This document shows positions 34,771 through 43,404 of a DNA stretch of 64,000 bases, in pieces. The position numbers and the translations under genes are program-made. Position 1 is the first letter of the stretch, and each line of letters starts with the position of its first letter. Origin of the DNA: Halocalculus aciditolerans (lineage in GTDB: Archaea; Halobacteriota; Halobacteria; Halobacteriales; Halobacteriaceae); the NCBI RefSeq assembly GCF_014647475.1, contig NZ_BMPG01000001.1, positions 434,001 through 498,000 on the forward strand, read 5' to 3'. The notes beneath the pieces were generated by a model. The model did not search any database, was not told where the DNA came from, and worked only from the letters and a program-made list of their open reading frames with translations.

Positions 34771-35738
34771 GTCGACCACGCTCCGCGCGTCCCGGTGAGG
34801 GTTCTGACGGCGAGGAAGACGACGACGCAGACGCAGAGCAGGAGGACGGCGACCGAGACGGCCGACTCGAAGTTCACGTCGAGCTGGCGCACGACGAACA
34901 CGGAGCCGAACATCCCCTGGACGCGCTCGCCGGCGGGCGGGTAGAAGAAGGAGACGTTGTAGGCGACGACGGCGACCGCGCCGTACTCGGAGACGGCGCG
35001 CGCCCACGAGAGCACCGCGCCGGAGACGAGCCCGCGGAGCGCCAGCGGGAGCGTCACCCGCCGGAACGTCTCGACCCTGTTTGCCCCGAGCGAGCGCGCG
35101 GCCCGCTCGACGTTCTCGTCGACGGCTTCGAACCCCTCGCGCGCGCCGTTCACCATGTAGGGCGCGGAGACGAACGCGAGCGCGAGCACGAGCCCCGGCA
35201 TCGCCCCGAGGACGGGCACCGTGGGGAAGGCGTGCCCGCTCCCGAAGGCGAGGAGGACGGCGAGCCCGGCGACGGAGTGCGGGACGACGAGCGGGAGGTC
35301 GACGAGCGCGGCGACGACGGCCTGCCCGCGGAACCCCCGGCGGAGGAGGAGCGCGAGCGGGACGCCGAGGACGAACGCGAGCAGCGTGGCGAGCAGCGGG
35401 GCGTAGACGGAGAGGTAGAGCGTCCGCAGGACCGCGGGGTCGGTGGCGTTCGAGAGAATCGCGGCGGGCGACGTGAAGGTGACGAGCGCGGCGAGCGGGT
35501 AGGCGAGCGCGACGACGAGCGCGCCGCCGAGGAGCGCGGCGGCGACGCCGAACGCGCCCCGGTTCGTCCGCCAGCCGAGCACGCCCGCGCTCGCGACGGC
35601 GAAGACGACGTACCACGTCGGCCGGTCGAGGACGGTGGCGACGGTGAACGCCGCGAGCTGGACGCCGGCGACGGCGAGGACGAGCACGCGCGCGTCGAGG
35701 CGGCCCGCCGACCGCGCGCCCGCGAACGCCCCCGCCAT
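34767..35738 (-). CDS. wtpB: tungstate/molybdate ABC transporter permease
   Basis: The 323-residue permease has an N-terminal extension with about three helices (residues 14-85) before the ModB/WtpB-like core. DLPLVVPHSVAGLAVLLAF and FEAVDENVERAARSLGANRV (ATPase-contact loop) are typical. The start overlaps the binding-protein stop by one base (TGATG). The extra N-terminal helices are longer than most WtpB proteins. Confidence 0.85.
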   Translation of the reverse strand: MAGAFAGARSAGRLDARVLVLAVAGVQLAAFTVATVLDRPTWYVVFAVASAGVLGWRTNRGAFGVAAALLGGALVVALAYPLAALVTFTSPAAILSNATDPAVLRTLYLSVYAPLLATLLAFVLGVPLALLLRRGFRGQAVVAALVDLPLVVPHSVAGLAVLLAFGSGHAFPTVPVLGAMPGLVLALAFVSAPYMVNGAREGFEAVDENVERAARSLGANRVETFRRVTLPLALRGLVSGAVLSWARAVSEYGAVAVVAYNVSFFYPPAGERVQGMFGSVFVVRQLDVNFESAVSVAVLLLCVCVVVFLAVRTLTGTRGAWST

Positions 35739-36817
35739 CAGAGCGCCATCGGGCCGAGCGACGACTCGACTGACGCGTGCGCCAGCACGCGGTCGGGGAC
35801 GGCGTCGGCGTGCGATTCGGGGACGACGGCCGCGTCGAGCGCCACGAAGCCGTTCGCGTCGAGCGCGCTCTGGCCGTCGCCGAGCAGGTATTCGACCCAC
35901 CGCGCCCCCCACTCGGGGTGTTCGGCGGTGCTCGGCACAGTGACGCCGTAGGCGATGGGGGAGCCGGTGTAGGTCGTTCCGCCGGCGTCGACGCTCGCCT
36001 TCGCGTAGTGTTCGGCGTACGCGCTCGTCGCCTTCGAGAGGTCGACTTCCGGCTGGAGGTCGACCGTCTGCACGCCGTGGCTCTCGCCGGCGGACTCGTA
36101 CCCCCACGCGTAGTCGAGCTTCCCCGAGCGCAGCTGCCCGATGAGGTCAACCTCGTCGCTCGACGGATTCGTCGCGTTCGCCTTCATCGCGTCCCGCGCC
36201 GCCTCGTCGTAGAGCGCGTCGCCCTCGAAGGGAATCGCGCCGAGGTCCATCGCCATCAGCGACCGGTAGCCGTTCGGGTCGACGGCCGGGTCGGAGTGGC
36301 CCACGGTGACGTCCTCTCTGGCGAGCACGTCCCACCACGTGTCGGGCCCGAACTCGTCGGCGTACTTCGAATCCTCCGTGTACGCGAGCGTCATCGCGTT
36401 CGTCGCGACGATGGCGTACCAGTCGCCGTAGTCGGGGAGGAGGTCGTCGCGGAGCAGGCGGAAGTCGGCGACGGCGAGGACGTCCGCCGCGCGGTGGGGC
36501 GGCTGCGTCACCTTCTTCGTCGACCGAACCGACCCCGCGGACTCCTGCGTGACGCGCGCGTCGTACGCGCTCGTGAAACCCGCTTCGAGGTCGTCGAACG
36601 CCACCGTGAGGCTCCCCGCGTGGAAGACCGTCACCGCCCCCGTCCCGCCGGCGCTCGTCACATCCGTCGCGCTCGTCGAATCCGTCGTGTCCGCGCCGTC
36701 AGTCGCAGTCTCGGTCGCCCCGCCACTCGCGCTCCCGCCGGTGCAGCCGGCGAGCCCGAGCGCCGCCGCACCGCCGGCGGTCGCGAGGAACGCTCGCCGA
36801 GACCGTTGTTCCGACAT
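35738..36817 (-). CDS. wtpA: tungstate/molybdate-binding lipoprotein
   Basis: The 359-residue extracellular binding protein starts MSEQRSRRAFLATAG, a Tat signal, with lipobox LAGC (about 26-29) and a Ser/Thr/Asp linker to 60. VTVFHAGSLTVAFDDLE matches ModA/WtpA first strand and oxyanion-binding Ser; DPAVDPNGYRSLMAM also fits. It is the first gene of wtpABC, followed by the 35-residue and PIN-like genes. ATG 36817 precedes the twin arginines. Confidence 0.88.
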   Translation of the reverse strand: MSEQRSRRAFLATAGGAAALGLAGCTGGSASGGATETATDGADTTDSTSATDVTSAGGTGAVTVFHAGSLTVAFDDLEAGFTSAYDARVTQESAGSVRSTKKVTQPPHRAADVLAVADFRLLRDDLLPDYGDWYAIVATNAMTLAYTEDSKYADEFGPDTWWDVLAREDVTVGHSDPAVDPNGYRSLMAMDLGAIPFEGDALYDEAARDAMKANATNPSSDEVDLIGQLRSGKLDYAWGYESAGESHGVQTVDLQPEVDLSKATSAYAEHYAKASVDAGGTTYTGSPIAYGVTVPSTAEHPEWGARWVEYLLGDGQSALDANGFVALDAAVVPESHADAVPDRVLAHASVESSLGPMAL

Positions 36818-36881
36818 AGGTACATCGATATTCTGCGGCCTGCGACATAACGGTTTTGCAGGCGCGCGCCCACGTTCGGGT

Positions 36882-37562
36882 ATGGACGCCGGGTTCGACG
36901 CGCGCCTCCGAAGCTCGGGCGTCGCCTTCGACGACCGCGACGCGACGCTCCTCCGCGCCATCGACAGCCACGGCTCGCTCTCCGGCGCGGCCGACGCCCT
37001 CGGCCGCTCCTACGCCCGCTCCCACACCCGCCTCACCGAACTGGAGGACGCCTTCGGGTCACTCGTCGAGCGCACCCGCGGCGGCGCGGACGGCGGCGGC
37101 AGCCGCCTCACCGAGAACGCCCGCGACCTCCTCGCGCGCTTCGACCGCCTCCAGGCCGGCTACCACGCCATCGCCACCGTCCGCGAAGCCGTCCTCCACG
37201 GCACCGTCGCCTCCCGCGACGGCGAACTCGGCGTCGTCGAAACAGGGGCAGGGAGCGTCCGCGCGCTCGTCCCCCCGGACGCCGAGTCGGTGACGCTCTC
37301 CGTCCGCGCCGACGCCGTCACCCTCCACGCCCCCGACGACTCACCCGAACCTGACGCCACCAGCGCCCGCAACCGATTCCCCGCCACTGTCACCGCCGTC
37401 GACCGCGGCGAAGCCGTCGTCGCCGTCACCCTCGACTGCGGCGGCGAAACCCTCTACGCCCTCGTCACCGCCGACAGCGCCGACCGCCTCGACCTCGCCG
37501 CCGGCGTCGACGTCGTCGCGAGCTTCAAAGCCACCGCCACTCACGCGACCCGCGCCGAATAA
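36882..37562 (+). CDS. ModE-like regulator with molybdate/tungstate-binding (TOBE) domain
   Basis: The 226-residue protein has an N-terminal winged helix like ModE/LysR (LRAIDSHGSLSGAADALGRS at about 28-47; RLTELEDAFGSLVER) and a C-terminal TOBE/Mop-type domain (about 140-220; TSARNRFPATVTAVDRGEAV). It is divergent from wtpA with 64 bp between, so it probably controls the importer according to oxyanion level. TATA and operator are not obvious in the gap. Confidence 0.88.
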   Translation: MDAGFDARLRSSGVAFDDRDATLLRAIDSHGSLSGAADALGRSYARSHTRLTELEDAFGSLVERTRGGADGGGSRLTENARDLLARFDRLQAGYHAIATVREAVLHGTVASRDGELGVVETGAGSVRALVPPDAESVTLSVRADAVTLHAPDDSPEPDATSARNRFPATVTAVDRGEAVVAVTLDCGGETLYALVTADSADRLDLAAGVDVVASFKATATHATRAE

Positions 37563-37798
37563 CCGAAAGAACGAGTCAGTTTGTTTCCTGAATTGAGGCG
37601 CTAAGGCCCCTTCCTCAACGAGCGACTGAAGGGCGCGAGTAGGGAGGGGATACAGCGTTGACGAGACGCTCCGCGTCTCGTCCGCACACGAGAGTTTTGC
37701 TCTCGTGAACGCCGCACGGTTCTCAAACACATTCGACACTCGGCCCACAGGCCCACGCAATCGCAACTGTTTAGTACGCATTTTGCATAATTTATTGT

Positions 37799-37921
37799 GT
37801 GGCAACGCGCAAGACCATCTCTATCCGCGACGACCAAGAGGAGTGGATTCAGGAAAATCACCTGAGTCTGTCCTCGTTCGTCCAAGAGAAGCTTGACGAA
37901 CTCATCGAAGAACGCTCGTGA
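37799..37921 (+). CDS. 40-residue RHH-like protein overlapping tnpB
   Basis: From GTG 37799 the frame gives VATRKTISIRDDQEEWIQEN and HLSLSSFVQEKLDELIEE, a ribbon-helix-helix pattern (KTISIRDD strand, two helices). Its TGA overlaps the tnpB GTG by 4 bases. Similar small ORFs precede tnpB in haloarchaeal elements. It probably binds DNA and could regulate tnpB; this is inferred. Confidence 0.72.
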   Translation: MATRKTISIRDDQEEWIQENHLSLSSFVQEKLDELIEERS

Positions 37922-39198
37922 ACTACAACTACAGGTATCGACTCCGACCGTCCGACGCTCTCGCAGAACAGTTAGCGTGGACTGTCGATACCTGTAGGCA
38001 GGTCTACAACCACTTCCTTCACCGGCTCAACCGTACCGACGATACTTCGGCATACAGTGAACAGAAGCTTCTGCCGAGTCTCAAAAAGTGGTGGAACGAC
38101 CTGCAAAGCGTTCACTCGAAAGTCCTTCAGAAAGTCGTACAACGCCTGTACGACAACCTCTCGACGCTTCGTGGTCGTAAAGAGAACGGCTACCGCGTCG
38201 GCCAACTCAAGTGGAAGGCACCGGGCGAGTACCGTAGTTTCACCTACAGTCAATCCGGCTTCAAGCTCAAGAACACGACCGGTCGGACGCGACTGTGGCT
38301 CTCGAAACTCGGAGAAATCCCGCTCACCTTCCACCGCGACCTCCCTGACGACGCCGAAATCAAGACTGTCACCGTCAAGCAGGAACTGACCGGCAAATGG
38401 TACGCTATCCTCGGTGTCGAAACCCCCGACGACCCGCCGGAGAAACCGGAGAATCCCGAGAAGTGCGTCGGTATCGACGTAGGTATCTTGAAGTACGCCC
38501 ACGACACAGACGGCACGGCAGTCGAATCCCTCGACCTCTCTGACGAGCGCGAGCAGTTGGAACGCGCACAGCGCGACCTCTCGCGGAAGGAACACGGTTC
38601 CGCGAATTGGGAGAAACAGCGCCGCGTCGTGGCCGAACGCCACGCTGAGTTGAAGAACAAGCGGCGTGACTTCCTCCACAAGCTCTCGAACTACTACGCA
38701 CGGGAGTACGACCTCGTGGCCGTGGAGGATTTGGACGCGAAGGGTTTGGTCGAACTGCCGGGCAACTCGCGGAATCGAGCGGGTGCGGCGTGGGGGACGT
38801 TCCTGCGGATGGTCGAATACAAGTGCGAACGCGAAGGAACGTATTTCGTCGCCGTGAATCCGCGTGGAACAACAAAAGAGTGTGCGGCCTGCGGTGTTTC
38901 GACGGAGAAGCCGCTGTGGGTCCGTGAACACTCCTGTCCTGCCTGCGGGTTTGAGGCGGATAGAGACGCGAACGCGGCGTGGAACATCCTTTCTCGCGGT
39001 ATCAAGAAGCGGTTAGGAGCGGGACGCTCCGAATCAACGTCCCCAGAAATCGAAGATTTCTGGTGTGCGAACGAATCGCAGAGCGATTCGTTAACGCCTG
39101 TGGAGACTGCGCTCCCTGTGTCCTCCGTGGTGGATGCAAAGCGCGTCGTGGAAACAGGAAGCCCCACCCTCAAGCGCGAGCCGTCAGGCGAGCGGTAG
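37918..39198 (+). CDS. tnpB: TnpB RNA-guided endonuclease, apparently intact
   Basis: The 426-residue protein has the RuvC-like residues Asp187 (GIDVGILKYA), Glu270 (VAVEDLD) and Asp350 (DRDANAAWN), and the zinc ribbon Cys322, Cys325, Cys340, Cys343. TnpB uses a right-end RNA to cut DNA next to a short element-adjacent motif. The C-terminal tail (about 360-426) is typical of haloarchaeal members. GTG 37918 is the start. Its guide RNA would cover the end of the gene and the right-end hairpin. Confidence 0.92.
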   Translation: MNYNYRYRLRPSDALAEQLAWTVDTCRQVYNHFLHRLNRTDDTSAYSEQKLLPSLKKWWNDLQSVHSKVLQKVVQRLYDNLSTLRGRKENGYRVGQLKWKAPGEYRSFTYSQSGFKLKNTTGRTRLWLSKLGEIPLTFHRDLPDDAEIKTVTVKQELTGKWYAILGVETPDDPPEKPENPEKCVGIDVGILKYAHDTDGTAVESLDLSDEREQLERAQRDLSRKEHGSANWEKQRRVVAERHAELKNKRRDFLHKLSNYYAREYDLVAVEDLDAKGLVELPGNSRNRAGAAWGTFLRMVEYKCEREGTYFVAVNPRGTTKECAACGVSTEKPLWVREHSCPACGFEADRDANAAWNILSRGIKKRLGAGRSESTSPEIEDFWCANESQSDSLTPVETALPVSSVVDAKRVVETGSPTLKREPSGER

Positions 39199-39225
39199 GG
39201 TGGGGTAGTTCACTCGTCGGTGTTT
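39080..39225 (+). ncRNA. predicted TnpB guide (omega) RNA region
   Basis: By analogy with known TnpB elements, the scaffold lies over the last part of tnpB and ends at the right end, with guide sequence from the flank beyond about 39207. The right-end hairpin CCCCACCCT/AGGGTGGGG is visible. Limits are approximate and no transcript evidence is available. Confidence 0.35.
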
Positions 39226-39500
39226 CTGGTTCGCCACCAACGGACGCCGAGGGCGGTGGCGGCGACGAGGCTGACGATAGCGACGGCGTCGAGGGCGACG
39301 TCGAGCGCGCCGGTCGTGTAGTCGCCGAGTCGGTTGAGGCTGTAGGCGAACCAGACGAGGGAGACGGCGGCCCAGCCGTCGGTCGCGCGGCGGGTGCGCG
39401 TGCCGATGCGGTAGCGGTAGAGCGTGCCGGCGAGGATGAGCGCCCACGCGAGCGCGAGCGCGGCGTCGATTCCCCACGGCGGGAGGCCGAAGACCGCCAT
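39210..39500 (-). CDS. small three-span membrane protein downstream of the DapA-like gene
   Basis: The 96-residue hydrophobic protein has helices at about 10-26, 43-54 and 66-84 and a basic tail. ATG 39500 directly follows the TAG of the aldolase gene, so it is in the same operon. Function unknown; the TnpB element inserted just beyond its end. Confidence 0.6.
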   Translation of the reverse strand: MAVFGLPPWGIDAALALAWALILAGTLYRYRIGTRTRRATDGWAAVSLVWFAYSLNRLGDYTTGALDVALDAVAIVSLVAATALGVRWWRTRNTDE

Positions 39501-40367
39501 CTAGGGGAGGGCGGCGTCGACGAGGGTTTCGACGCGCTTCGTCGCGTCCGCGCCGAGGGGGCGGAAGGGCCTGCGGACGTGGCCGGCGGGCGCGTCCCGG
39601 TAGCGCATCGCGGCCTTCAGTCCGGGGACGCCGTACTCGCTCGTGACGGCGCGGTTCAAGTCGACGAGCCGGCTGTTCAGCTGGCGGGCTTCCTCGTCCT
39701 TTCCGGCGCGGTGGAGTTCGTATATCTCCTTCACGCGCTCCGGGACGACGTTCCCGAGCGCCATGATGCCGCCGTCCGCGCCGGCGTCGAGCGCGGGCGC
39801 GAACACGCTCCCCGACCCCGTGAACAGCTCGAACTCGGGGGCGTAGTCGCGCTCGCGCTGGAGCGTTTCGAGGTCGCCCGAGGAGTCCTTCATCCCGACG
39901 ACGTTCTCGTGCTCGGCGAGCGACTCCACCGTCCGCGGGTCGAGTTTCACGTTCGTGTACGCCGGCACGCTGTAGAGGTAGACCGGCGCGGACACCGCGT
40001 CCGCGACGTCCCGGTAGTACGCCGCGAGCGACGACTCGTCGTGCGTGTAGTAGAACGGCGTGACGACGAGCACGCCGTCCGCGCCCGCTTCGGCCGCGCG
40101 CTCCGACTGCTCGACGGTCGCCTTGAACCCCGGATGCCCCGTCCCCGCGAGCACCGCCACGCCGTCCGGCGCGGCGTCCACCACGGTCTCGATGACGCGA
40201 GCGCGCTCGTCGGCGGTCAGTAACTCCGCCTCGCTGTTCGACCCGCAGGGCACCAGGAAGTCGATACCGCGCTCCGTCACCCACTCCGTCACCGCCGCGA
40301 GCGCGTCGACATCCAGTTCGCCCGACTCGTCGAACGGCGTCGCCAGCGGCACACCAGTCCCGTTCAT
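39501..40367 (-). CDS. DapA/NAL-type aldolase family (dihydrodipicolinate synthase-like)
   Basis: The 288-residue TIM-barrel lyase has the Schiff-base Lys160 in ENVVGMKDSSGD, the catalytic Tyr in VYLYSVP (130-132) and the pocket CGSNSEAELLTADER (GSNSE rather than GTTGE of true DapA). The family cleaves or forms 2-keto acids. The changed pocket suggests a sugar-acid or keto-acid aldolase rather than lysine biosynthesis. GTTATAGT at 40392-40399 is a fitting TATA element for ATG 40367. Confidence 0.8.
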   Translation of the reverse strand: MNGTGVPLATPFDESGELDVDALAAVTEWVTERGIDFLVPCGSNSEAELLTADERARVIETVVDAAPDGVAVLAGTGHPGFKATVEQSERAAEAGADGVLVVTPFYYTHDESSLAAYYRDVADAVSAPVYLYSVPAYTNVKLDPRTVESLAEHENVVGMKDSSGDLETLQRERDYAPEFELFTGSGSVFAPALDAGADGGIMALGNVVPERVKEIYELHRAGKDEEARQLNSRLVDLNRAVTSEYGVPGLKAAMRYRDAPAGHVRRPFRPLGADATKRVETLVDAALP

Positions 40368-40578
40368 ACCCGGGAACTCACTCCCCGAACAGTTATAGTA
40401 TCCTTTGTCTCTCCGACTCACGTCAGACAGACGCAAGCGCCGATTTCGAGGCGCACACGTCCGTCTGACGAACTTTTACTTACCTCCGGCTCTACCCCGA
40501 GAGTGGGTACGCACCAGACTGCTGTTTCGTTCCCATCCACTCGCGTACCCTATTCCCCACACGCTCTTCACGCCCCGA

Positions 40579-40613
40579 GAGCGACCGCCACCGCGCTCCC
40601 GACGCGGTCGCTC
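40579..40613. repeat. intergenic inverted repeat
   Basis: GAGCGACCGC (40579-40588) and GCGGTCGCTC (40604-40613) form a 10-bp stem with a 15-nt loop. It lies in the 40368-40702 gap between the aldolase and tRNA-Thr genes, which shows no other feature. Role unknown. Confidence 0.6.
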
Positions 40614-40702
40614 CCGCTCTTCACGGACGAATCGCTCTGACTTCGCTCCACTCCGTTTTCGACGTCGACGGCGTCGCGACTACGAGGCGTGAGAACGGGA
40701 GA

Positions 40703-40774
40703 AGCCTAGGCCGGAATTTGAATCCGGGGTCTCGTCCTTACCAAGGACGCGCTTTACCGCTAAGCTACCCAGGC
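40703..40774 (-). tRNA. tRNA-Thr (GGU anticodon)
   Basis: On the minus strand the acceptor stem GCCTGGG/CCTAGGC is followed by the D-arm, the anticodon stem CGTCC/GGACG with loop TTGGTAA (anticodon GGT), T-arm CCGGA-TTCAAAT-TCCGG and discriminator T, correct for archaeal threonine tRNA. CCA is not encoded. Confidence 0.95.
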
Positions 40775-40817
40775 GCGCATTCTCTGGTAGTCGGAGTATG
40801 TCTTTATGCGTTTCGAT

Positions 40818-41456
40818 TCAGGGGTCAGTCGCAGAGGGCTTGGCGGTGTCGGCGGGGGTGATGGTGCGGCGCATCACGTCGACGACGTTCTCGGGGAGGG
40901 CGTCCGCGGCGGGCGGGAGCGGGCGGCCGGTGGCGCGGGCGAGGCCGGCGGTGTACTGCTTGAGGGCGAGCGGCGTGGTGCGGTCGGCGGCGCTCGCGCC
41001 GGCTTCCGCGGCGAGTTCGAAGACGGTGACTTCGAGCGTGGCGTCGTCGCTGCCGGAGTGCTCGCGGCCGAACGTCCGCACGACGTCGACGGCGGCGGCG
41101 GACGCTTCGGTCTCGGCGAGGAGCCGGAAGCCCTTGGCGACGAGGACGTCCGCGGCGACGACGTCGAGGTCGGCGGGGAGGTCTTCGGACTCGTCCTCGG
41201 TCACCCACGGCTCGTCGAGGACGAGGTCACGCGTCAGCCGGAGGCCCTCGTAGACGAGCTGGACGCCGGCGGCGCGCTCTGCGAGCTCCGCGCTGACGCC
41301 GGTGACGCCGCAGGCGCGCGCGGCGAACAGCGTGAGGGCACCGGGCGTCATCGACGCCGAGTCGAGTCGGTCGTCGATGGCACGTCGAAGGGCTGGGGGG
41401 GAGACGTCCGAAACCGCGTTTCGAGCGGCTGTACGGGCCCGTTCGGCCTCTTCCAT
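40818..41456 (-). CDS. haloarchaeal helical protein (DUF7114-like)
   Basis: The 212-residue mainly helical protein begins MEEAERARTAARNAVSDVSP. Its segment AGVQLVYEGLRLTRDL resembles the helix that bears the first aspartate region in polyprenyl synthases, but the DDxxD motif is missing. I associate the family with DUF7114. ATG 41456 is preferred over longer frames of low-complexity sequence. Divergent from the enoyl-CoA hydratase gene, with 60 bp between starts. Confidence 0.65.
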   Translation of the reverse strand: MEEAERARTAARNAVSDVSPPALRRAIDDRLDSASMTPGALTLFAARACGVTGVSAELAERAAGVQLVYEGLRLTRDLVLDEPWVTEDESEDLPADLDVVAADVLVAKGFRLLAETEASAAAVDVVRTFGREHSGSDDATLEVTVFELAAEAGASAADRTTPLALKQYTAGLARATGRPLPPAADALPENVVDVMRRTITPADTAKPSATDP

Positions 41457-41516
41457 TGCCCACTTTTTGGGCTGGGAACGGCAAAGACCTTTGGAAACCC
41501 CGTGCGAGAGAGCGGT

Positions 41517-42197
41517 GTGATTCGGACGCGCCGCGACGGCGACGTGCTGGCAGTGACGCTCGACCGACCGGACCGCCGGAACGCGCTGACACCCGACGCG
41601 CTCGCCGACCTCGAACGCGTCGTCACGGACGCGGACGCGCCCGTCGCGTTCCTCTCGGGCGCGGGGTCGGCGTTCTGCGCTGGCGCGGACCTCGGCGTCG
41701 TCCGCGGCCTCCGCGGCGACCCCGACGCGGCCGACGCGTTCGCGCGCCGCGGTCAGCGGACGATGAACGCTATCGAGGACTCCGATTCGGTCGTCGTCGC
41801 CGGCGTCGACGGCCCGGCGCGAGGCGGCGGCGTGGAACTTGTCCTCGCCTGCGACGTCGCGGTCGCCGCGCCGAACGCGTCGTTCGCGGAGACCGGCGCG
41901 CGCATCGGCCTGTTCGGCGCGTGGGGCGGCACGCGCCGCCTCCCGCTCGCGGTCGGCGCGACCGCCGCCCGCGACCTCTCCTTCTCCGCGCGGACTATCG
42001 ACGCCGCCGAAGCCCGCGATCTCGGCCTCGTCACGCGCGTCGTCGACGACCCGCGAACGGTCGCCCACGACATCGCCGAGAACGACCCGGCCGCGCTCAG
42101 CGAACTCGGCACGCTCCTCCGGGACACGACGGACCGCGCGGCGAGCGACGACGCCGAAGCCGCCGCGTTCGCGCGCCTGCTCGCAGAACCCGAGTAA
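41517..42197 (+). CDS. enoyl-CoA hydratase/isomerase family protein
   Basis: The 226-residue crotonase-fold enzyme has the oxyanion-hole segments FLSGAGSAFCAGADLGVV and GVDGPARGGGVELVLACDVA. The Glu in RGGGVE and the GAWGGTRRLPLAVGA segment are present. It is shorter than the usual 255-265 residues, mostly at the C-terminus. The start is GTG 41517. A CoA-substrate hydratase or isomerase; exact substrate unknown. Confidence 0.85.
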   Translation: MIRTRRDGDVLAVTLDRPDRRNALTPDALADLERVVTDADAPVAFLSGAGSAFCAGADLGVVRGLRGDPDAADAFARRGQRTMNAIEDSDSVVVAGVDGPARGGGVELVLACDVAVAAPNASFAETGARIGLFGAWGGTRRLPLAVGATAARDLSFSARTIDAAEARDLGLVTRVVDDPRTVAHDIAENDPAALSELGTLLRDTTDRAASDDAEAAAFARLLAEPE

Positions 42198-42203
42198 GTC
42201 GAG

Positions 42204-43082
42204 TTAGAAGAGGGGGTCGGGCGCGGGCGGGACCTGGCGTTTGTGCTCGCTCTTCGCGTGGAGGTCGGCGACGTGCTCGACGTTCTCCAGCGTCGTGTCG
42301 GCGATGCGCGCCGTCGCCTCCGCCGGCACGTGCCCGTCGATGTGCAACGCGATGATCGCGTCGAGCGTGTCGTAATCCATCCCGATCTCTTCTTCGTCCG
42401 TTTGGCCGGCCCAGAGGCCCGCTGTCGGCGTCTTCGTCACGAACTCCTCGCGGACGCCGAGGTCGCGCGCGAGCTGGCGGACCTGCTGTTTGTAGAGGTT
42501 CCCGATCGGATGGCAGTCCACCGCGCCGTCCCCGTACTTCGTGAAGTAGCCGATGGCGGCCTCCGTCCGGTTCCCCGTACCGAGCACCATCGCGCCCTGG
42601 TGGTTCGCAACCAGATAGTTCACGACCGCGCGGGTCCGCGCCCGAGCGTTCCCCACCGCGAGCCGGTCGTCCTCCGCCTCCGGGAACGTGTCCAGCAGCG
42701 TGTTCACGAACGGATTGATCTCCACGACGTCGAAGGAGATACCGAGGTCCTCTGCGAGCACCTCCGCGTCGCTCATGTTCTCTTCTGTCGACACTGCCCC
42801 CGGCATCACGAGCCCGTGGACGTTCTCCGCGCCGAGCGCCTCCACCGCCAGCGACGCCGTCGACGACGAATCGATGCCGCCCGAGAGCCCCAGCACGACC
42901 TCGTCGACGCCCGCCGCGTCCGTCTGCTCCCGGATGAACGACACGAGGTGGTCGCGCACGTCCGCGAGCTCGTCCTCCGAGAACCGGAGGTCCACCGGCT
43001 CAATCTGACCCGGCTCGACGGACGGATCCGTTTCAATCTGACCCGGTTCGGCAGACGGGTCCGTTTCAGTATCCTTCGTCAT
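42204..43082 (-). CDS. nadE: NAD+ synthetase
   Basis: The 292-residue enzyme converts deamido-NAD to NAD with ATP and ammonia. The P-loop is GLSGGIDSSSTASLAVEAL; GTGNRTEAAIGYFTKYGDGA is the NAD-synthetase motif. There is no glutaminase domain, so it uses ammonia. The N-terminus (6-29) carries a duplicated DPSxEPGQIE unit in front of the conserved part, which is unusual. Start ATG 43082 is preferred to GTG 43085. Confidence 0.94.
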   Translation of the reverse strand: MTKDTETDPSAEPGQIETDPSVEPGQIEPVDLRFSEDELADVRDHLVSFIREQTDAAGVDEVVLGLSGGIDSSSTASLAVEALGAENVHGLVMPGAVSTEENMSDAEVLAEDLGISFDVVEINPFVNTLLDTFPEAEDDRLAVGNARARTRAVVNYLVANHQGAMVLGTGNRTEAAIGYFTKYGDGAVDCHPIGNLYKQQVRQLARDLGVREEFVTKTPTAGLWAGQTDEEEIGMDYDTLDAIIALHIDGHVPAEATARIADTTLENVEHVADLHAKSEHKRQVPPAPDPLF

Positions 43083-43198
43083 CACCGGCGATTCGCCCGC
43101 CGCCGACTAAAAGCCACTCGCCACCCCGGAGTTTCCGGACGAACGTCCACCTCGAAGCGCTACGTTCAAGTGCCGCCGTCGGATACTTTCAGACGCGA

Positions 43199-43269
43199 GC
43201 ACCGGTGGTCTAGTGGCAGGACATGAGCTTCCCAAGCTCATAGCCCGGGTTCAACTCCCGGTCGGTGCA
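43199..43269 (+). tRNA. tRNA-Gly (CCC anticodon)
   Basis: Acceptor GCACCGG/TCGGTGC, anticodon stem TGAGC/GCTCA with loop TTCCCAA (anticodon CCC), T-arm CCGGG-TTCAACT-CCCGG, discriminator A. CCA is not encoded. A copy of its 3' end lies 94 bp downstream. Confidence 0.95.
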
Positions 43270-43363
43270 TTTTCTGCCCGAACGCAGTGAGGGTGAAAAT
43301 CCTCTCGGGAGTGAATCAGGGAGCAGCTCTGCTGCGACCGTGGTTCAACTCCCGGTCGGTGCA
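43248..43363. repeat. direct repeat of the tRNA-Gly 3' end
   Basis: The last 22 nt of tRNA-Gly (43248-43269) are repeated exactly at 43342-43363, spaced by 94 bp. The 72 bp between contain no gene. This is the second tRNA in the window with such a scar. Confidence 0.85.
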
Positions 43364-43404
43364 CTTCTACTGCGAGCGAACGTGTTGAGCGAATGCGTTC
43401 GCTT

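Larger units (their letters stand above)
37585..39210 (+). mobile_element. IS200/IS605-type (IS1341) element carrying tnpB without tnpA
   Basis: The region is AT-richer than its surroundings and consists of an untranslated left part (37563-37798), a small RHH gene, tnpB, and a terminal hairpin. Left-part hairpins include GACGAGACGC/GCGTCTCGTC and CACGAGAG/CTCTCGTG (about 37660-37706). Right end: CCCCACCCT (39163-39171)/AGGGTGGGG (39198-39206). No HUH transposase tnpA is present, so mobility would need one in trans. Exact ends are approximate. Confidence 0.75.
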
